Below are positions 8,275 to 14,286 of a stretch of DNA of 30,661 nucleotides, in pieces. The DNA is from Flavobacteriales bacterium UBA5933 (lineage in GTDB: Bacteria > Bacteroidota > Bacteroidia > Flavobacteriales > Weeksellaceae). The notes below the pieces were generated by a model. That model was not told where the DNA came from and searched no databases. It saw only the letters and a program-made list of their open reading frames with translations. Every line of letters starts with the position of its first letter. The stretch's first letter is position 1. The translations under genes were made by a program, and so were the position numbers. The DNA lies in NCBI GenBank assembly GCA_002430925.1, contig DJDD01000194.1:823-31483 (forward strand), in the 5' to 3' direction.

Positions 8275-8399
8275 ATTTTAGTTTTAGTTAGTTTTATTTA
8301 GTTTTAGCTGAGGTCTTAAAACAACAAAACCCGCTGATATTAGCGGGTTTATGTGTTTTTTAAAATTTAGTAAAATTTGTTTTAGTGGAGCTGGCGGGA
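8275..8399. repeat. attachment-site copy 2, between the two tandem units
   Basis: From 8313 this matches att copies 1 and 3, including the intact terminator hairpin and GTAAAATTTGTTTTAGTGGA. It then continues 10 bp further into the ssrA 3' end (GCTGGCGGGA, to 8399) before diverging. To its left, 8275-8312 matches 16366-16403, so copies 2 and 3 share about 125 bp. This is the internal junction of a tandem array. Confidence 0.88.
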
Positions 8400-8740
8400 C
8401 TTTTAAATTATATTGACAATCAGATTATTAAAAAATAAATAATTAAAAAGTATACCAATTCGTGTACCATTTTGTGAATTTTCAATACCTCATCACTCAA
8501 AAACTGAACTATATTGAAGTATAAAAATTGTTTCACGTATGCGTAATGACAACGGAAAAACCTTTAGTCAAAGTTGAGGTATCTTTTTATTTATTCTTTC
8601 TTTTTATGGACTCGGAAAATTCAGAATATTTCTCTTTTTTATGGACTCAAAAAACTCTTCATTTTGTTGTTTCACGTACGCATAATGACTAACGGAAAAT
8701 CTTTCTTTTTTTATGGAGTCGCATAATTACGGAAATAAAA
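8400..8740. repeat. repeat-rich non-coding left end of unit 2
   Basis: No gene is present. The arm-like site AAAGTATACC-AATTC-GTGTAC is at 8447-8467, matching GGTATACC-n5-GTGTACC at 16343-16362. A 36-bp block at 8484-8519 recurs inverted at 27537-27572 with two mismatches. A TTTCACGTAYGCRTAATGAC block occurs twice (8531-8550 and 8671-8690), each followed by AACGGAAAA. A TTTTTATGGACTC block occurs three times (8601, 8637 and 8708, the last as GGAGTC). Arms for integrase/excisionase or replication sites are plausible. Confidence 0.72.
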
Positions 8741-8765
8741 AGGGAGCACCCAACCAGTGCCCCCT
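8733..8765 (-). terminator. terminator of the 9798-8812 operon
   Basis: Read on the minus strand, AGGGGGCAC pairs with GTGCTCCCT (one A-C mismatch), with a 7-nt loop, followed by TTTTTATTT. It lies about 45 bp after the stop codon of the last gene. Confidence 0.8.
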
Positions 8766-8811
8766 AAACAACCAAACTAAAAACCCTATTAAAGTGCCTT
8801 ATATTTTTAAT

Positions 8812-9102
8812 TTAAGAAAATTTTTCATTTCTTCTTCTATTCATTTCTTCTCCCTCAAATGATTGAACATCTTGAATATGATCTAAAAATTCTATTAATT
8901 GAAAATAACTAAAAAATGAACGATGTAAGCCTTTATTATCAAATACCAAATCACTATTAAAACTATCTACTACAAATTCATTTAGATACCTTTTTAAGTC
9001 CTTTATATCAACATTATCAATTAGATTTTTCACTTTGTTAAAAGTTTCTTCTTTAAGTTCTTGATTAAAAATATCAGTATCAGTATTTATATTATTTTTC
9101 AT
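8812..9102 (-). CDS. hypothetical protein, 96 aa
   Basis: I do not recognise this acidic, soluble protein. It opens MKNNINTDTDIFNQELKEET and is mostly amphipathic helix, with a hydrophobic FFSYFQLIEFLDHI segment near residues 65-78 and a charged tail. There is no signal or membrane segment. It is the last gene of a three-gene minus-strand operon (9798 to 8812), 23 nt after its neighbour, and is followed by a terminator. Position next to the divergent repressor promoter suggests an early or accessory phage-type gene; no function is claimed. Confidence 0.65.
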   Translation of the reverse strand: MKNNINTDTDIFNQELKEETFNKVKNLIDNVDIKDLKRYLNEFVVDSFNSDLVFDNKGLHRSFFSYFQLIEFLDHIQDVQSFEGEEMNRRRNEKFS

Positions 9103-9125
9103 AAGTAAATCCTTTGTTAAATAGT

Positions 9126-9482
9126 CTAAAATGTTCTTTTTTTAATATCCAGTACAAACGCAATATCTTTAAAGCTGATGCTAGTTTTATTCTTTTCTTC
9201 TTCCCTATCTGCTACGATAATAAACTTTTCTTTTAGATCCACCTTTTCCAAATCTCTAAATATATATTGATTCGATTTTGTTACAAATACATAGCCTAGT
9301 TTGTTATCTATATGCTTCTTAATACATTTCTTTAAACTAATCTTTTCAACGTGTAGAATTGCCCCTTTTGGCGTATCGTATGCAGTTCTTTGCTTAGAAC
9401 ACATACCATTCCAATTTATTTTTAATTCAATCGGTATAAACTTTTCTAATTCCATCATCTTAAAATCTTGTTGTTGGTTCAT
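9126..9482 (-). CDS. hypothetical protein, 118 aa
   Basis: Not recognised. A small basic protein with alternating beta-like and helical segments. It includes KGAILHVEKISLKKCIKKHI (about 39-58), YVFVTKSNQYIF and KFIIVADREEE. Its start overlaps the end of the upstream gene by 23 nt, so translation is probably coupled. There is no obvious nuclease or DNA-binding motif. It belongs to the operon read from the 9853-9883 promoter. Confidence 0.65.
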   Translation of the reverse strand: MNQQQDFKMMELEKFIPIELKINWNGMCSKQRTAYDTPKGAILHVEKISLKKCIKKHIDNKLGYVFVTKSNQYIFRDLEKVDLKEKFIIVADREEEKNKTSISFKDIAFVLDIKKRTF

Positions 9483-9798
9483 TATTTACAAATAGGCTTT
9501 GATTCCAGTCGGTACCATCTAATAAAATACCAATTAAATCATTGATTGCGTTAAATTGGTTCCCAAACTTCTTTTCAACATCATTCAAATAAGATTCTGT
9601 TTTCTTATCGTAATTATCTTGCAGAATATTAAATAATACTGATCTAGTTCGCCAAAGGTTGAACATTAAAAATTCAAACTTTCGATTATCGTTTAAAACT
9701 TCTTTTAACCATTTCTCACTCTTTGGATTAAAGTATTTTACCTCATCTAGTTGATTTGTTTGTTCTGCTACTTGTGTTAAAGTTATTGCTGTATTCAT
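9460..9798 (-). CDS. hypothetical protein, 112 aa
   Basis: Not recognised. It opens MNTAITLTQVAEQTNQLDEV and is predicted mainly alpha-helical. Aromatic-rich stretches include KWLKEVLNDNRKFEFLMFNL (about 29-48) and VLFNILQDNYDKKTESYLND. It is the first gene after a strong minus-strand promoter, with a leader of about 50 nt. It lies divergent to the XRE repressor gene, the position of an early lytic or accessory operon in temperate phages. Functional inference stops there. Confidence 0.65.
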   Translation of the reverse strand: MNTAITLTQVAEQTNQLDEVKYFNPKSEKWLKEVLNDNRKFEFLMFNLWRTRSVLFNILQDNYDKKTESYLNDVEKKFGNQFNAINDLIGILLDGTDWNQSLFVNNEPTTRF

Positions 9799-9852
9799 TG
9801 TTTTGTTATCTTATTTAATGTATATATAATTGATACTATTATTTTATTGTTG

Positions 9853-9883
9853 CAAATATATGTATTAGTTTTATTAAACCAAA
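9853..9883 (-). promoter_or_regulatory. consensus Bacteroidetes promoter of the 9798-8812 operon
   Basis: On the minus strand TTTG (9883-9880), exactly 19 nt, then TATATTTG (9860-9853): a full match to the TTTG-N19-TAnnTTTG consensus. One copy of the 15-bp operator-like repeat (9856-9870) overlaps the -7 box. Confidence 0.85.
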
Positions 9884-9924
9884 CTTTTAATTATATTTTT
9901 AATTAAATTATATATGTATTAGTT
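9856..9924. promoter_or_regulatory. paired operator-like repeats between divergent promoters
   Basis: ATATATGTATTAGTT occurs at 9856-9870 and again at 9910-9924, 54 bp apart in the same orientation. The first overlaps the -7 box of the leftward promoter. The second lies just upstream of the rightward -7 box TACTTTTG (9933-9940). The arrangement is what a lysogeny-type repressor would use to control both directions. The XRE protein encoded at 9959 is the natural candidate binder (inference). Confidence 0.65.
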
Positions 9925-9932
9925 GTATTTAT

Positions 9933-9940
9933 TACTTTTG
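9933..9940 (+). promoter_or_regulatory. -7 box for the XRE repressor gene (TACTTTTG)
   Basis: It matches TAnnTTTG 18 nt before ATG 9959. No TTTG lies at the -33 spacing, so basal strength may be low or depend on an activator. Confidence 0.5.
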
Positions 9941-9958
9941 TAATATTAAACTTGGCTT

Positions 9959-10228
9959 ATGGAAATTTTAAGATTAAAAGAAATTCTAAAAGAAAAAGGA
10001 TTAACTGGTAAAGAATTAGCTGAAAAGATTGAAGTTTCAGAAATGTCTATTTCTAACATCGTCAAAGGAAGTACTTTCCCTAAACCAGAAAATTTACTAA
10101 AAATCGCCGAAGTTCTTGACGTTGATATTAAAGACTTATTTAATTCGACTAAAGAACCAGAAGAACTTGAAACCTTGTATATTTTCAAAGATGGAGTTTA
10201 CACTCCTATTGGAAAAATCAAGAAGTAA
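9959..10228 (+). CDS. XRE/Cro-CI family HTH repressor
   Basis: An 89-residue DNA-binding regulator. Residues about 2-60 form an HTH_3 five-helix domain. LTGKELAEKIEVSEMSISNI is helix 2-turn-helix 3, followed by KGSTFPKPENLLKIAEVLDV, the standard XRE continuation. The C-terminal 25 residues (YIFKDGVYTPIGKIKK) are short and polar, with no protease or metabolite domain. It is the only plus-strand gene of the element, divergent from the 9798-8812 operon over repeated operator-like sites, so I infer a CI-like master repressor of the element. A terminator hairpin follows its stop codon. Confidence 0.88.
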   Translation: MEILRLKEILKEKGLTGKELAEKIEVSEMSISNIVKGSTFPKPENLLKIAEVLDVDIKDLFNSTKEPEELETLYIFKDGVYTPIGKIKK

Positions 10229-10232
10229 AATA

Positions 10233-10255
10233 AGCCCTACTATTATGTAGGGTTT
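10233..10255 (+). terminator. terminator after the XRE gene
   Basis: AGCCCTAC pairs with GTAGGGTT (one G-T), loop TATTAT, followed by TATTTAT. It is a short stem with a modest T tract. Confidence 0.65.
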
Positions 10256-10288
10256 ATTTATGTATACATTAATGCAGCTTAAATTCTT

Positions 10289-10312
10289 CTTTCGCTCATT
10301 TTTGAGCAAAAG
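10289..10312. repeat. small hairpin with TCA-TTTT-TGA apex
   Basis: GCTCA and TGAGC flank a TTTT loop and are extended by CTTT/AAAG beyond one C-A mismatch. It has the same apex and TTT(n)/(n)AAA base as the two hairpins inside the antirepressor gene (11558-11583, 11597-11622). Confidence 0.55.
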
Positions 10313-10335
10313 GGTGTTAAAAACTTCACACCCTT
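10311..10335. repeat. small hairpin repeat shared by both units (copy B)
   Basis: AGGGTGT and ACACCCT form a 7-bp stem around TAAAAACTTC. It lies between the convergent ends of the XRE gene and the 10365-11111 gene. It matches copy A at 7953-7976 over about 22 of 23 bases. Confidence 0.75.
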
Positions 10336-10364
10336 AACGCAAGTACGTTCGACTTAATGTCGAC

Positions 10365-11111
10365 CTATAACACACGTATGCCTGCGGGCGTACTGCTCGG
10401 CTCGTTCCCTTTTCTCTCCTTTACTCTCTTAGTAAGTTCATGAAATTTGTGTACTGCTTTTTCCAGTGTATCAATTTCAAATGCCCAATAACCGAACGCC
10501 TTAGCCTTTGGATAACTCTCTATATTGAACTGTGTATTTATTCTTAGTTCAAACACTTCATAAGATTTACTTAAAAAATTCCTATATACTTTTTCATAGA
10601 TAACGGCATATTCATTTCTTGCAATTTGATTAAAGCGATAACCTTTAACCTCTCCTTTTCCATCAAATTGACGTTTTAACCTTACAGTATTGACGTTTTT
10701 TGAACTTTCGCCCTCTTGTTGGTATGTTTGTATAGATTTTGAATTAAAGTCGTTAATTTCTGATTTATTAATATTATTTTCAATTATTCCAATCTCCAAG
10801 ACTTCGGCTATATTTTCAAAAACGACCTCAGCTAGTTCTTTCTGATTAATTAAACTCAGTAAATTGTTTGATGTTTCCAGTTTTTTATATTCTAGCATTC
10901 TGACGTAAGTATGCTCCTGGTTATAACTGTTATCGCTTTTCGATTCCTCAGCATCTGACGAATTTAAAAATTGAGTTTCAAAAAATTCTGAATTGTTAAG
11001 ATGGACCATGTCATCACTGGATCCAAATCGGCAAACTATTGAGTTATAAAAATCTCTTTTTTGAAATGCTCCTAATTTATGGAAATAGGATCTAATTTCT
11101 TTCTTTGTCAT
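10365..11111 (-). CDS. hypothetical protein, 248 aa
   Basis: Not recognised. It is polar, with an N-terminal basic opening (MTKKEIRSYFHKLGAFQKRD), a low-complexity acidic and Ser/Asn-rich middle (about 40-135), and a more ordered C-terminal domain. That domain contains KGYRFNQIARNEYAVIYEKV, ELRINTQFN and AFGYWAFEIDTLEKAVHKFH. The final residues (GNEPSSTPAGIRVL) are encoded by unusually GC-rich DNA. It lies 9 nt after the antirepressor gene, so they are co-transcribed. A remnant resembling its 3' flank lies in unit 1 near 8030-8065. An unassigned phage-type accessory role is all that can be said. Confidence 0.65.
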   Translation of the reverse strand: MTKKEIRSYFHKLGAFQKRDFYNSIVCRFGSSDDMVHLNNSEFFETQFLNSSDAEESKSDNSYNQEHTYVRMLEYKKLETSNNLLSLINQKELAEVVFENIAEVLEIGIIENNINKSEINDFNSKSIQTYQQEGESSKNVNTVRLKRQFDGKGEVKGYRFNQIARNEYAVIYEKVYRNFLSKSYEVFELRINTQFNIESYPKAKAFGYWAFEIDTLEKAVHKFHELTKRVKERKGNEPSSTPAGIRVL

Positions 11112-11120
11112 AGTGCAGGA

Positions 11121-11804
11121 TTAAAATTTTGATGAATATATTTTACTAATCAACTCATAAGGGTAAACATTTTGACCGTTTACATAAGAGGGGTGCTGCA
11201 CTTTCTTTGGTGGATTACCAGTTATTTTTTTATACTCCTTAGTGCATAATTTACCAAGCTGTTGCCTTTGAATTATTGTAAGCTTTTTAAATACTCCGTT
11301 CGTTCTTAAAAATCTATCTACTGACCAATCATTGATAAAATTGATTTGCTTTTCTTCTACTTTTTGAAGTCGGTTACTTAATTCCTGCAAATGTTCAGAC
11401 GTTGCAATTTCCTTGTAATGTTTCTCTACTTCTATGAAATAATTACGGATACGTTTACCCATTTCAGAACGCTGAACCATTGCAATAGATTTAGCACATT
11501 CAATTGTTAGAAGATAATCTTTCATATTGTGGCCACCTCTTAAATTCTTTCTTTTTGTTTGCTCGTCATTTTTGACGTGCAAAGATTCTGTATTTGTTTG
11601 CTTCTCATTTTTGAGAAGCAAAATATTATTACTGGCAATTATTGAATAATCTTCATTTTCAACAAATCCATAGTTTAGCATTCTTTTAATCCAGTGACTA
11701 AATTCTGTCTTTGGCTGTAGAAGATTGTAAAGTTCGCTTGCTGATACTGTTTGCTCTCCGTTTTCTGATTGATTGATTTTTATCAGTTCAAAATTTTCTG
11801 ACAT
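11121..11804 (-). CDS. AntA/AntB-type phage antirepressor
   Basis: A 227-residue protein. Residues about 15-55 (VSASELYNLLQPKTEFSHWI, then MLNYGFVENEDY) and about 90-130 (DYLLTIECAKSIAMVQRSEM, then GKRIRNYFIEVEKHY) are the two halves of the AntA/AntB antirepressor domain. Such proteins relieve repression by phage CI-like repressors. Between them is a longer linker, encoded by two DNA hairpins (residues about 60-83, KNEKQTN and KNDEQTK). The C-terminal 90 residues (LQKVEEKQ helix, then a basic stretch) are a family-variable extension. Within this element the likely antagonist target is the XRE repressor (inference). It is followed at 9 nt by an unknown gene. Confidence 0.83.
   Translation of the reverse strand: MSENFELIKINQSENGEQTVSASELYNLLQPKTEFSHWIKRMLNYGFVENEDYSIIASNNILLLKNEKQTNTESLHVKNDEQTKRKNLRGGHNMKDYLLTIECAKSIAMVQRSEMGKRIRNYFIEVEKHYKEIATSEHLQELSNRLQKVEEKQINFINDWSVDRFLRTNGVFKKLTIIQRQQLGKLCTKEYKKITGNPPKKVQHPSYVNGQNVYPYELISKIYSSKF
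11558..11622. repeat. two in-frame hairpins inside the antirepressor gene
   Basis: 11558-11583: TTTGC-T-CGTCA, TTTT, TGACG-T-GCAAA. 11597-11622: TTTGCTTCTCA, TTTT, TGAGAAGCAAA, an 11-bp perfect stem. They share the base, the loop and the inner TCA/TGA, but differ in the middle of the stem with both arms changed together. Both remain in the reading frame and encode the linker between the two halves of the AntA domain. Confidence 0.8.
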
Positions 11805-11934
11805 AATTTTAAATTTTTATAATTGATTGATTTTTGTTTAAAACTTATTCTATCAATAATTATATTTTGGGCTTTGTTTTTCTTATCTTCTATCTTCTCA
11901 TTTTTAACACTGTTTTTTTTCTTTTTTTTATTGA

Positions 11935-12070
11935 TTTGGTGTGCATTTTAACCGTTTATCAGTGGAGCATTTTTTTAAATCGCCTTTTTATGCAGGTTCT
12001 CTGTGGACAATTTGCACACCAAAAAAAATATTTATTTTATCAATTATTTTAGCTTTAATTTCGGTGTGCA
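11935..12070. repeat. GGTGTGCA repeats around the 3' end of the replication gene
   Basis: TTTGGTGTGCA at 11935-11945 is repeated inverted as TGCACACCAAA at 12013-12023. It recurs directly as CGGTGTGCAA at 12061-12070. The first lies in the 183-bp gap before the antirepressor gene, the others inside the replication gene. A paired Rep-binding or origin function is possible; a long-range terminator stem is the alternative. Confidence 0.6.
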
Positions 12071-12932
12071 AGTTGTTTTTTACTGTCATGATTTTATAGT
12101 ATTTAGTTTTGGTTTTTAAAAACGTATTTCTATGTTTTGAAGTCATTAAATCAATCCAATATTCAAGACTATTACAATCGTCCATAAATACTAAATCCTT
12201 TTCTTTAATTTGGCTTTTATCATATTGTTGGTTAACTAACAATACTAAATCCCATTCGCTCAATAAATCTTTAAATAAACTTTCGTAGGTTTCAATTTTC
12301 AGCAAATCGCAAACAGTGTAAATTCCTAATGTTTTTATAAATTCTCTTTTTTTACTTCTTACTTCAAACCTTAATGTATTTTTATGAATGTTGTAAGCTG
12401 GATAATCCAAGAACTGTAAGCCTTTTAAGTACACTTTTATTTCTTTATGTTTTGTTGCATCTGATATTTTAAACGTTTCAATATCATCATACTTAATACT
12501 AAACTTAGAGCGTTTATAAAAAAGTAAGCCATCAAAAATTAAACGTGCATCTGAACAAGGAATAATATTTAAACCAAACTCAATATTTACAACCTGCAAC
12601 TCTTTTTTTTCCTTTTCCTTAATTCCTAAATAATCTAATATTTCAATAATACTTTTCATGCTTTCAACTGGTCTAAAATCGTCCCCATTATGTAAGTAAT
12701 TATTTTTGTGATAATGTGGGCTTATTATAATATCAACATAACCATAACCAACGGTTAAACCTTTTTCTATTGCTTTTCTAAAATGTAGCCCCATTTTAAA
12801 ACTGTTCTTATGTCTTAATGATGTATAATAATTATTAATTGGTTTACATTCTATAAAATCGGAGTGTATTAATAGCTTATTGATTATTTGATTATCTGAG
12901 GTTCTTAATTTTAATAAGTCAACCATAATCAC
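11988..12932 (-). CDS. putative phage/plasmid replication protein (gene II / X-like)
   Basis: A 314-residue protein opening MIMVDLLKLRTSDNQIINKL. The order of segments recalls filamentous-phage gene II type rolling-circle initiators: a strand-rich N-terminal half with YGYVDIIISPHYHKNNYLHN, then ELQVVNIEFGLNI, then a VYLKGLQF strand. NTLRFEVRSKKREFIKTLGI and TVCDLL then match the lRfEvr...gi.tl.dLl signature of that family. Catalytic tyrosines cannot be assigned by eye. The gene sits between the excisionase-like gene and the antirepressor gene, and GGTGTGCA repeats surround its end. Confidence in a Rep role is moderate; the fallback is an unknown element protein. Confidence 0.58.
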   Translation of the reverse strand: MIMVDLLKLRTSDNQIINKLLIHSDFIECKPINNYYTSLRHKNSFKMGLHFRKAIEKGLTVGYGYVDIIISPHYHKNNYLHNGDDFRPVESMKSIIEILDYLGIKEKEKKELQVVNIEFGLNIIPCSDARLIFDGLLFYKRSKFSIKYDDIETFKISDATKHKEIKVYLKGLQFLDYPAYNIHKNTLRFEVRSKKREFIKTLGIYTVCDLLKIETYESLFKDLLSEWDLVLLVNQQYDKSQIKEKDLVFMDDCNSLEYWIDLMTSKHRNTFLKTKTKYYKIMTVKNNLHTEIKAKIIDKINIFFGVQIVHREPA

Positions 12933-12979
12933 TATATTTGAAACGTATTAAATCATTCATTTGATTTTTTATATCGGTT

Positions 12980-13007
12980 AAAGGGGTTGGACGTTTCCAG
13001 CTCCTTT
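12980..13007. repeat. 11-bp intergenic hairpin upstream of the replication gene
   Basis: AAAGGGGTTGG (12980-12990) pairs with CCAGCTCCTTT (12997-13007, two G-T pairs), loop ACGTTT. It lies in the leader between the HTH gene and the replication gene. A T run follows on the plus strand only, so it is not a normal terminator for the minus-strand genes. It could be an attenuator, a translational control element or a nick-site hairpin. Confidence 0.6.
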
Positions 13008-13025
13008 TTTTGATATAAAAATCAA

Positions 13026-13334
13026 TTACTTAATTTTAAACTTTTCGTTTTGGATTGATTGAAATAAAGAGTTATTTATATCATCTGACTTAAATAAAAC
13101 TCTATGACCTATTTTTTTAGATTCAAGTAACCCCTTTTTTACATAAACGTCCAGTGTTGCTAATGATATATGTAGCTTATTTGCTGTTTGTTTTCTTGTG
13201 AGAAATTCGGGTTGCTTTTCTTCTACTTTTTGAAGTTGTGTAGAATATTCTTTGATTGCTTTACCTATTGCATTATCAATTAATGATTCTAATTGATTTA
13301 ACGGAAGTGAAATTAAAATAGTTTCTTGTGTCAT
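13026..13334 (-). CDS. excisionase-type helix-turn-helix protein
   Basis: A 102-residue protein with a C-terminal HTH_17/MerR-like winged helix. From about residue 46, FLTRKQTANKLHISLATLDV is the recognition unit, followed by YVKKGLLESKKIGHRVLFKS, a wing common to Xis and Bacteroidetes excisionase-like proteins. The N-terminal part contains the helix LQKVEEKQ, encoded by a 25-bp stretch identical to one in the antirepressor gene. The position two genes from the integrase favours a recombination directionality factor or control protein. It has a 69-nt upstream gap with three GGTTG-type repeats. Confidence 0.8.
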   Translation of the reverse strand: MTQETILISLPLNQLESLIDNAIGKAIKEYSTQLQKVEEKQPEFLTRKQTANKLHISLATLDVYVKKGLLESKKIGHRVLFKSDDINNSLFQSIQNEKFKIK

Positions 13335-13378
13335 AACATTATATTTTGTTATGGCAAAGTTGGTTTAGATTGGTCGTG

Positions 13379-13412
13379 TTTAGGGTTGCTTACAAGGTTG
13401 TTTTTAGGGTTG
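13379..13412. repeat. short AGGGTTG-type direct repeats
   Basis: TTTAGGGTTG, ACAAGGTTG and TTTTAGGGTTG occur in tandem over about 33 bp. They lie in the gap between the 13404-14264 gene (overlapping its stop codon) and the HTH gene. A small operator cluster for the downstream HTH gene is possible; it may be chance. Confidence 0.45.
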
Positions 13413-14264
13413 TTTTTTGTTTTCCAATATTTCAACAATGCTACTTAGTTTATTTTTTAAATCTTCAATATCGGACGATTTAAAATTATCTAAATAATTT
13501 TGACCCGTTAAGCCATTGCATATAGAATTAGGACTAAATCCAAAAATATGGCTTAATCCAATAGCTATATATTTTTGATTATTTTTAATATTACTATCAA
13601 ACAAGTTCTCATACATTAATCTTCCTAATAATGATACTTGTTCCCTCTTTAATTTTGAATTTTTACTTATCTTTTCGTTTGTTAATTTCTGATTAAAATC
13701 CTTATTTTCAATTTCTAATTTTTTTATTTGTGTATCTGGTATTTTATCAACAAACGGTATTAATTTATTTTTATCAACAAACGGTATTAATTTATTTTCT
13801 TTACTTAAAATAGTATTTAATTTTTTATCAATAATGCTTTCTGTATAATCATAATCTATATACATACCATAATTTAGATTTTTTAATAAATACAATATTG
13901 AAGAAAAATCACCTTTTTTTGTTTCAAAAATTAAATAAAAATGATTGACAATTATATTAAAGTATCTTTTTATTAATATCTTTTTATCAGATTTTTTTAA
14001 ATCTTTACTTGTTGTTATTTCTTTAAAAAAACACTCTAATTCAATTTCAAAAATCATTAAATTACCATGAATAACCCTATGAAATCCTGTGAATTTAGGC
14101 GGTTCTTCACATTCAACTTTTTGAAAAATAGGATTTTCCTCTATTAATTTAACTTCTTCAAAATCTAATAAAATTTCAGCATAAACCAAATTTTCAATTT
14201 CACGACATATTGAAGAAAAATCTTTTTCAAATTGTTCGTATGTCAAATTCTCGTATTCATTCAT
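13404..14264 (-). CDS. hypothetical element protein, 286 aa
   Basis: Not securely recognised. The protein opens MNEYENLTYEQFEKDFSSIC and is mainly helical and rich in Lys, Glu and Asn. In overall size and layout it is vaguely like RteC-type regulators of Bacteroidetes mobile elements. The C-terminal part (SLLGRLMYENLF, AIGLSHIFGFSPNSICNGL) has the look of a compact helical DNA- or protein-binding domain. A 27-bp tandem duplication in the middle repeats NKLIPFVDK exactly. It lies 22 nt after the Fic gene and is probably in the same transcript. An RteC-like label would be a guess. Confidence 0.6.
   Translation of the reverse strand: MNEYENLTYEQFEKDFSSICREIENLVYAEILLDFEEVKLIEENPIFQKVECEEPPKFTGFHRVIHGNLMIFEIELECFFKEITTSKDLKKSDKKILIKRYFNIIVNHFYLIFETKKGDFSSILYLLKNLNYGMYIDYDYTESIIDKKLNTILSKENKLIPFVDKNKLIPFVDKIPDTQIKKLEIENKDFNQKLTNEKISKNSKLKREQVSLLGRLMYENLFDSNIKNNQKYIAIGLSHIFGFSPNSICNGLTGQNYLDNFKSSDIEDLKNKLSSIVEILENKKQP
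13744..13797. repeat. 27-bp in-frame tandem duplication
   Basis: Two adjacent exact 27-bp units (13744-13770, 13771-13797) in the 13404-14264 gene duplicate nine codons (KLIPFVDKN). Exact identity suggests a recent slippage event. Confidence 0.85.
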
Positions 14265-14286
14265 TTTTATATCGGTTTTTGTGTTT

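Larger units (their letters stand above)
6743..8390. mobile_element. short tmRNA-linked element (unit 1), integrase-less
   Basis: The segment is bounded by att copies 1 and 2. It carries a single gene (FtsK-gamma/HNH fusion), three iteron-like repeats and about 330 bp of apparently non-coding DNA. Its right end (8275-8312) is nearly identical to the right end of the larger neighbouring unit (16366-16403), which shows that the two units are related at the integrase-proximal end. No recombinase gene remains. Either it is a deletion derivative or a non-autonomous passenger moved by the neighbouring integrase. The boundaries are inferred from the repeats and could shift by a few bases. Confidence 0.72.

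Noticed and set aside
6743..8390. Unit 1 as an insertion sequence
   Set aside because: It has no transposase and no terminal inverted repeats. Its borders are the tmRNA att repeats.
11834..12052. 72-codon plus-strand open frame rich in Phe and Leu
   Set aside because: It overlaps the 3' end of the minus-strand putative Rep gene in T-rich DNA. It has no promoter box and its composition is explained by the base content.
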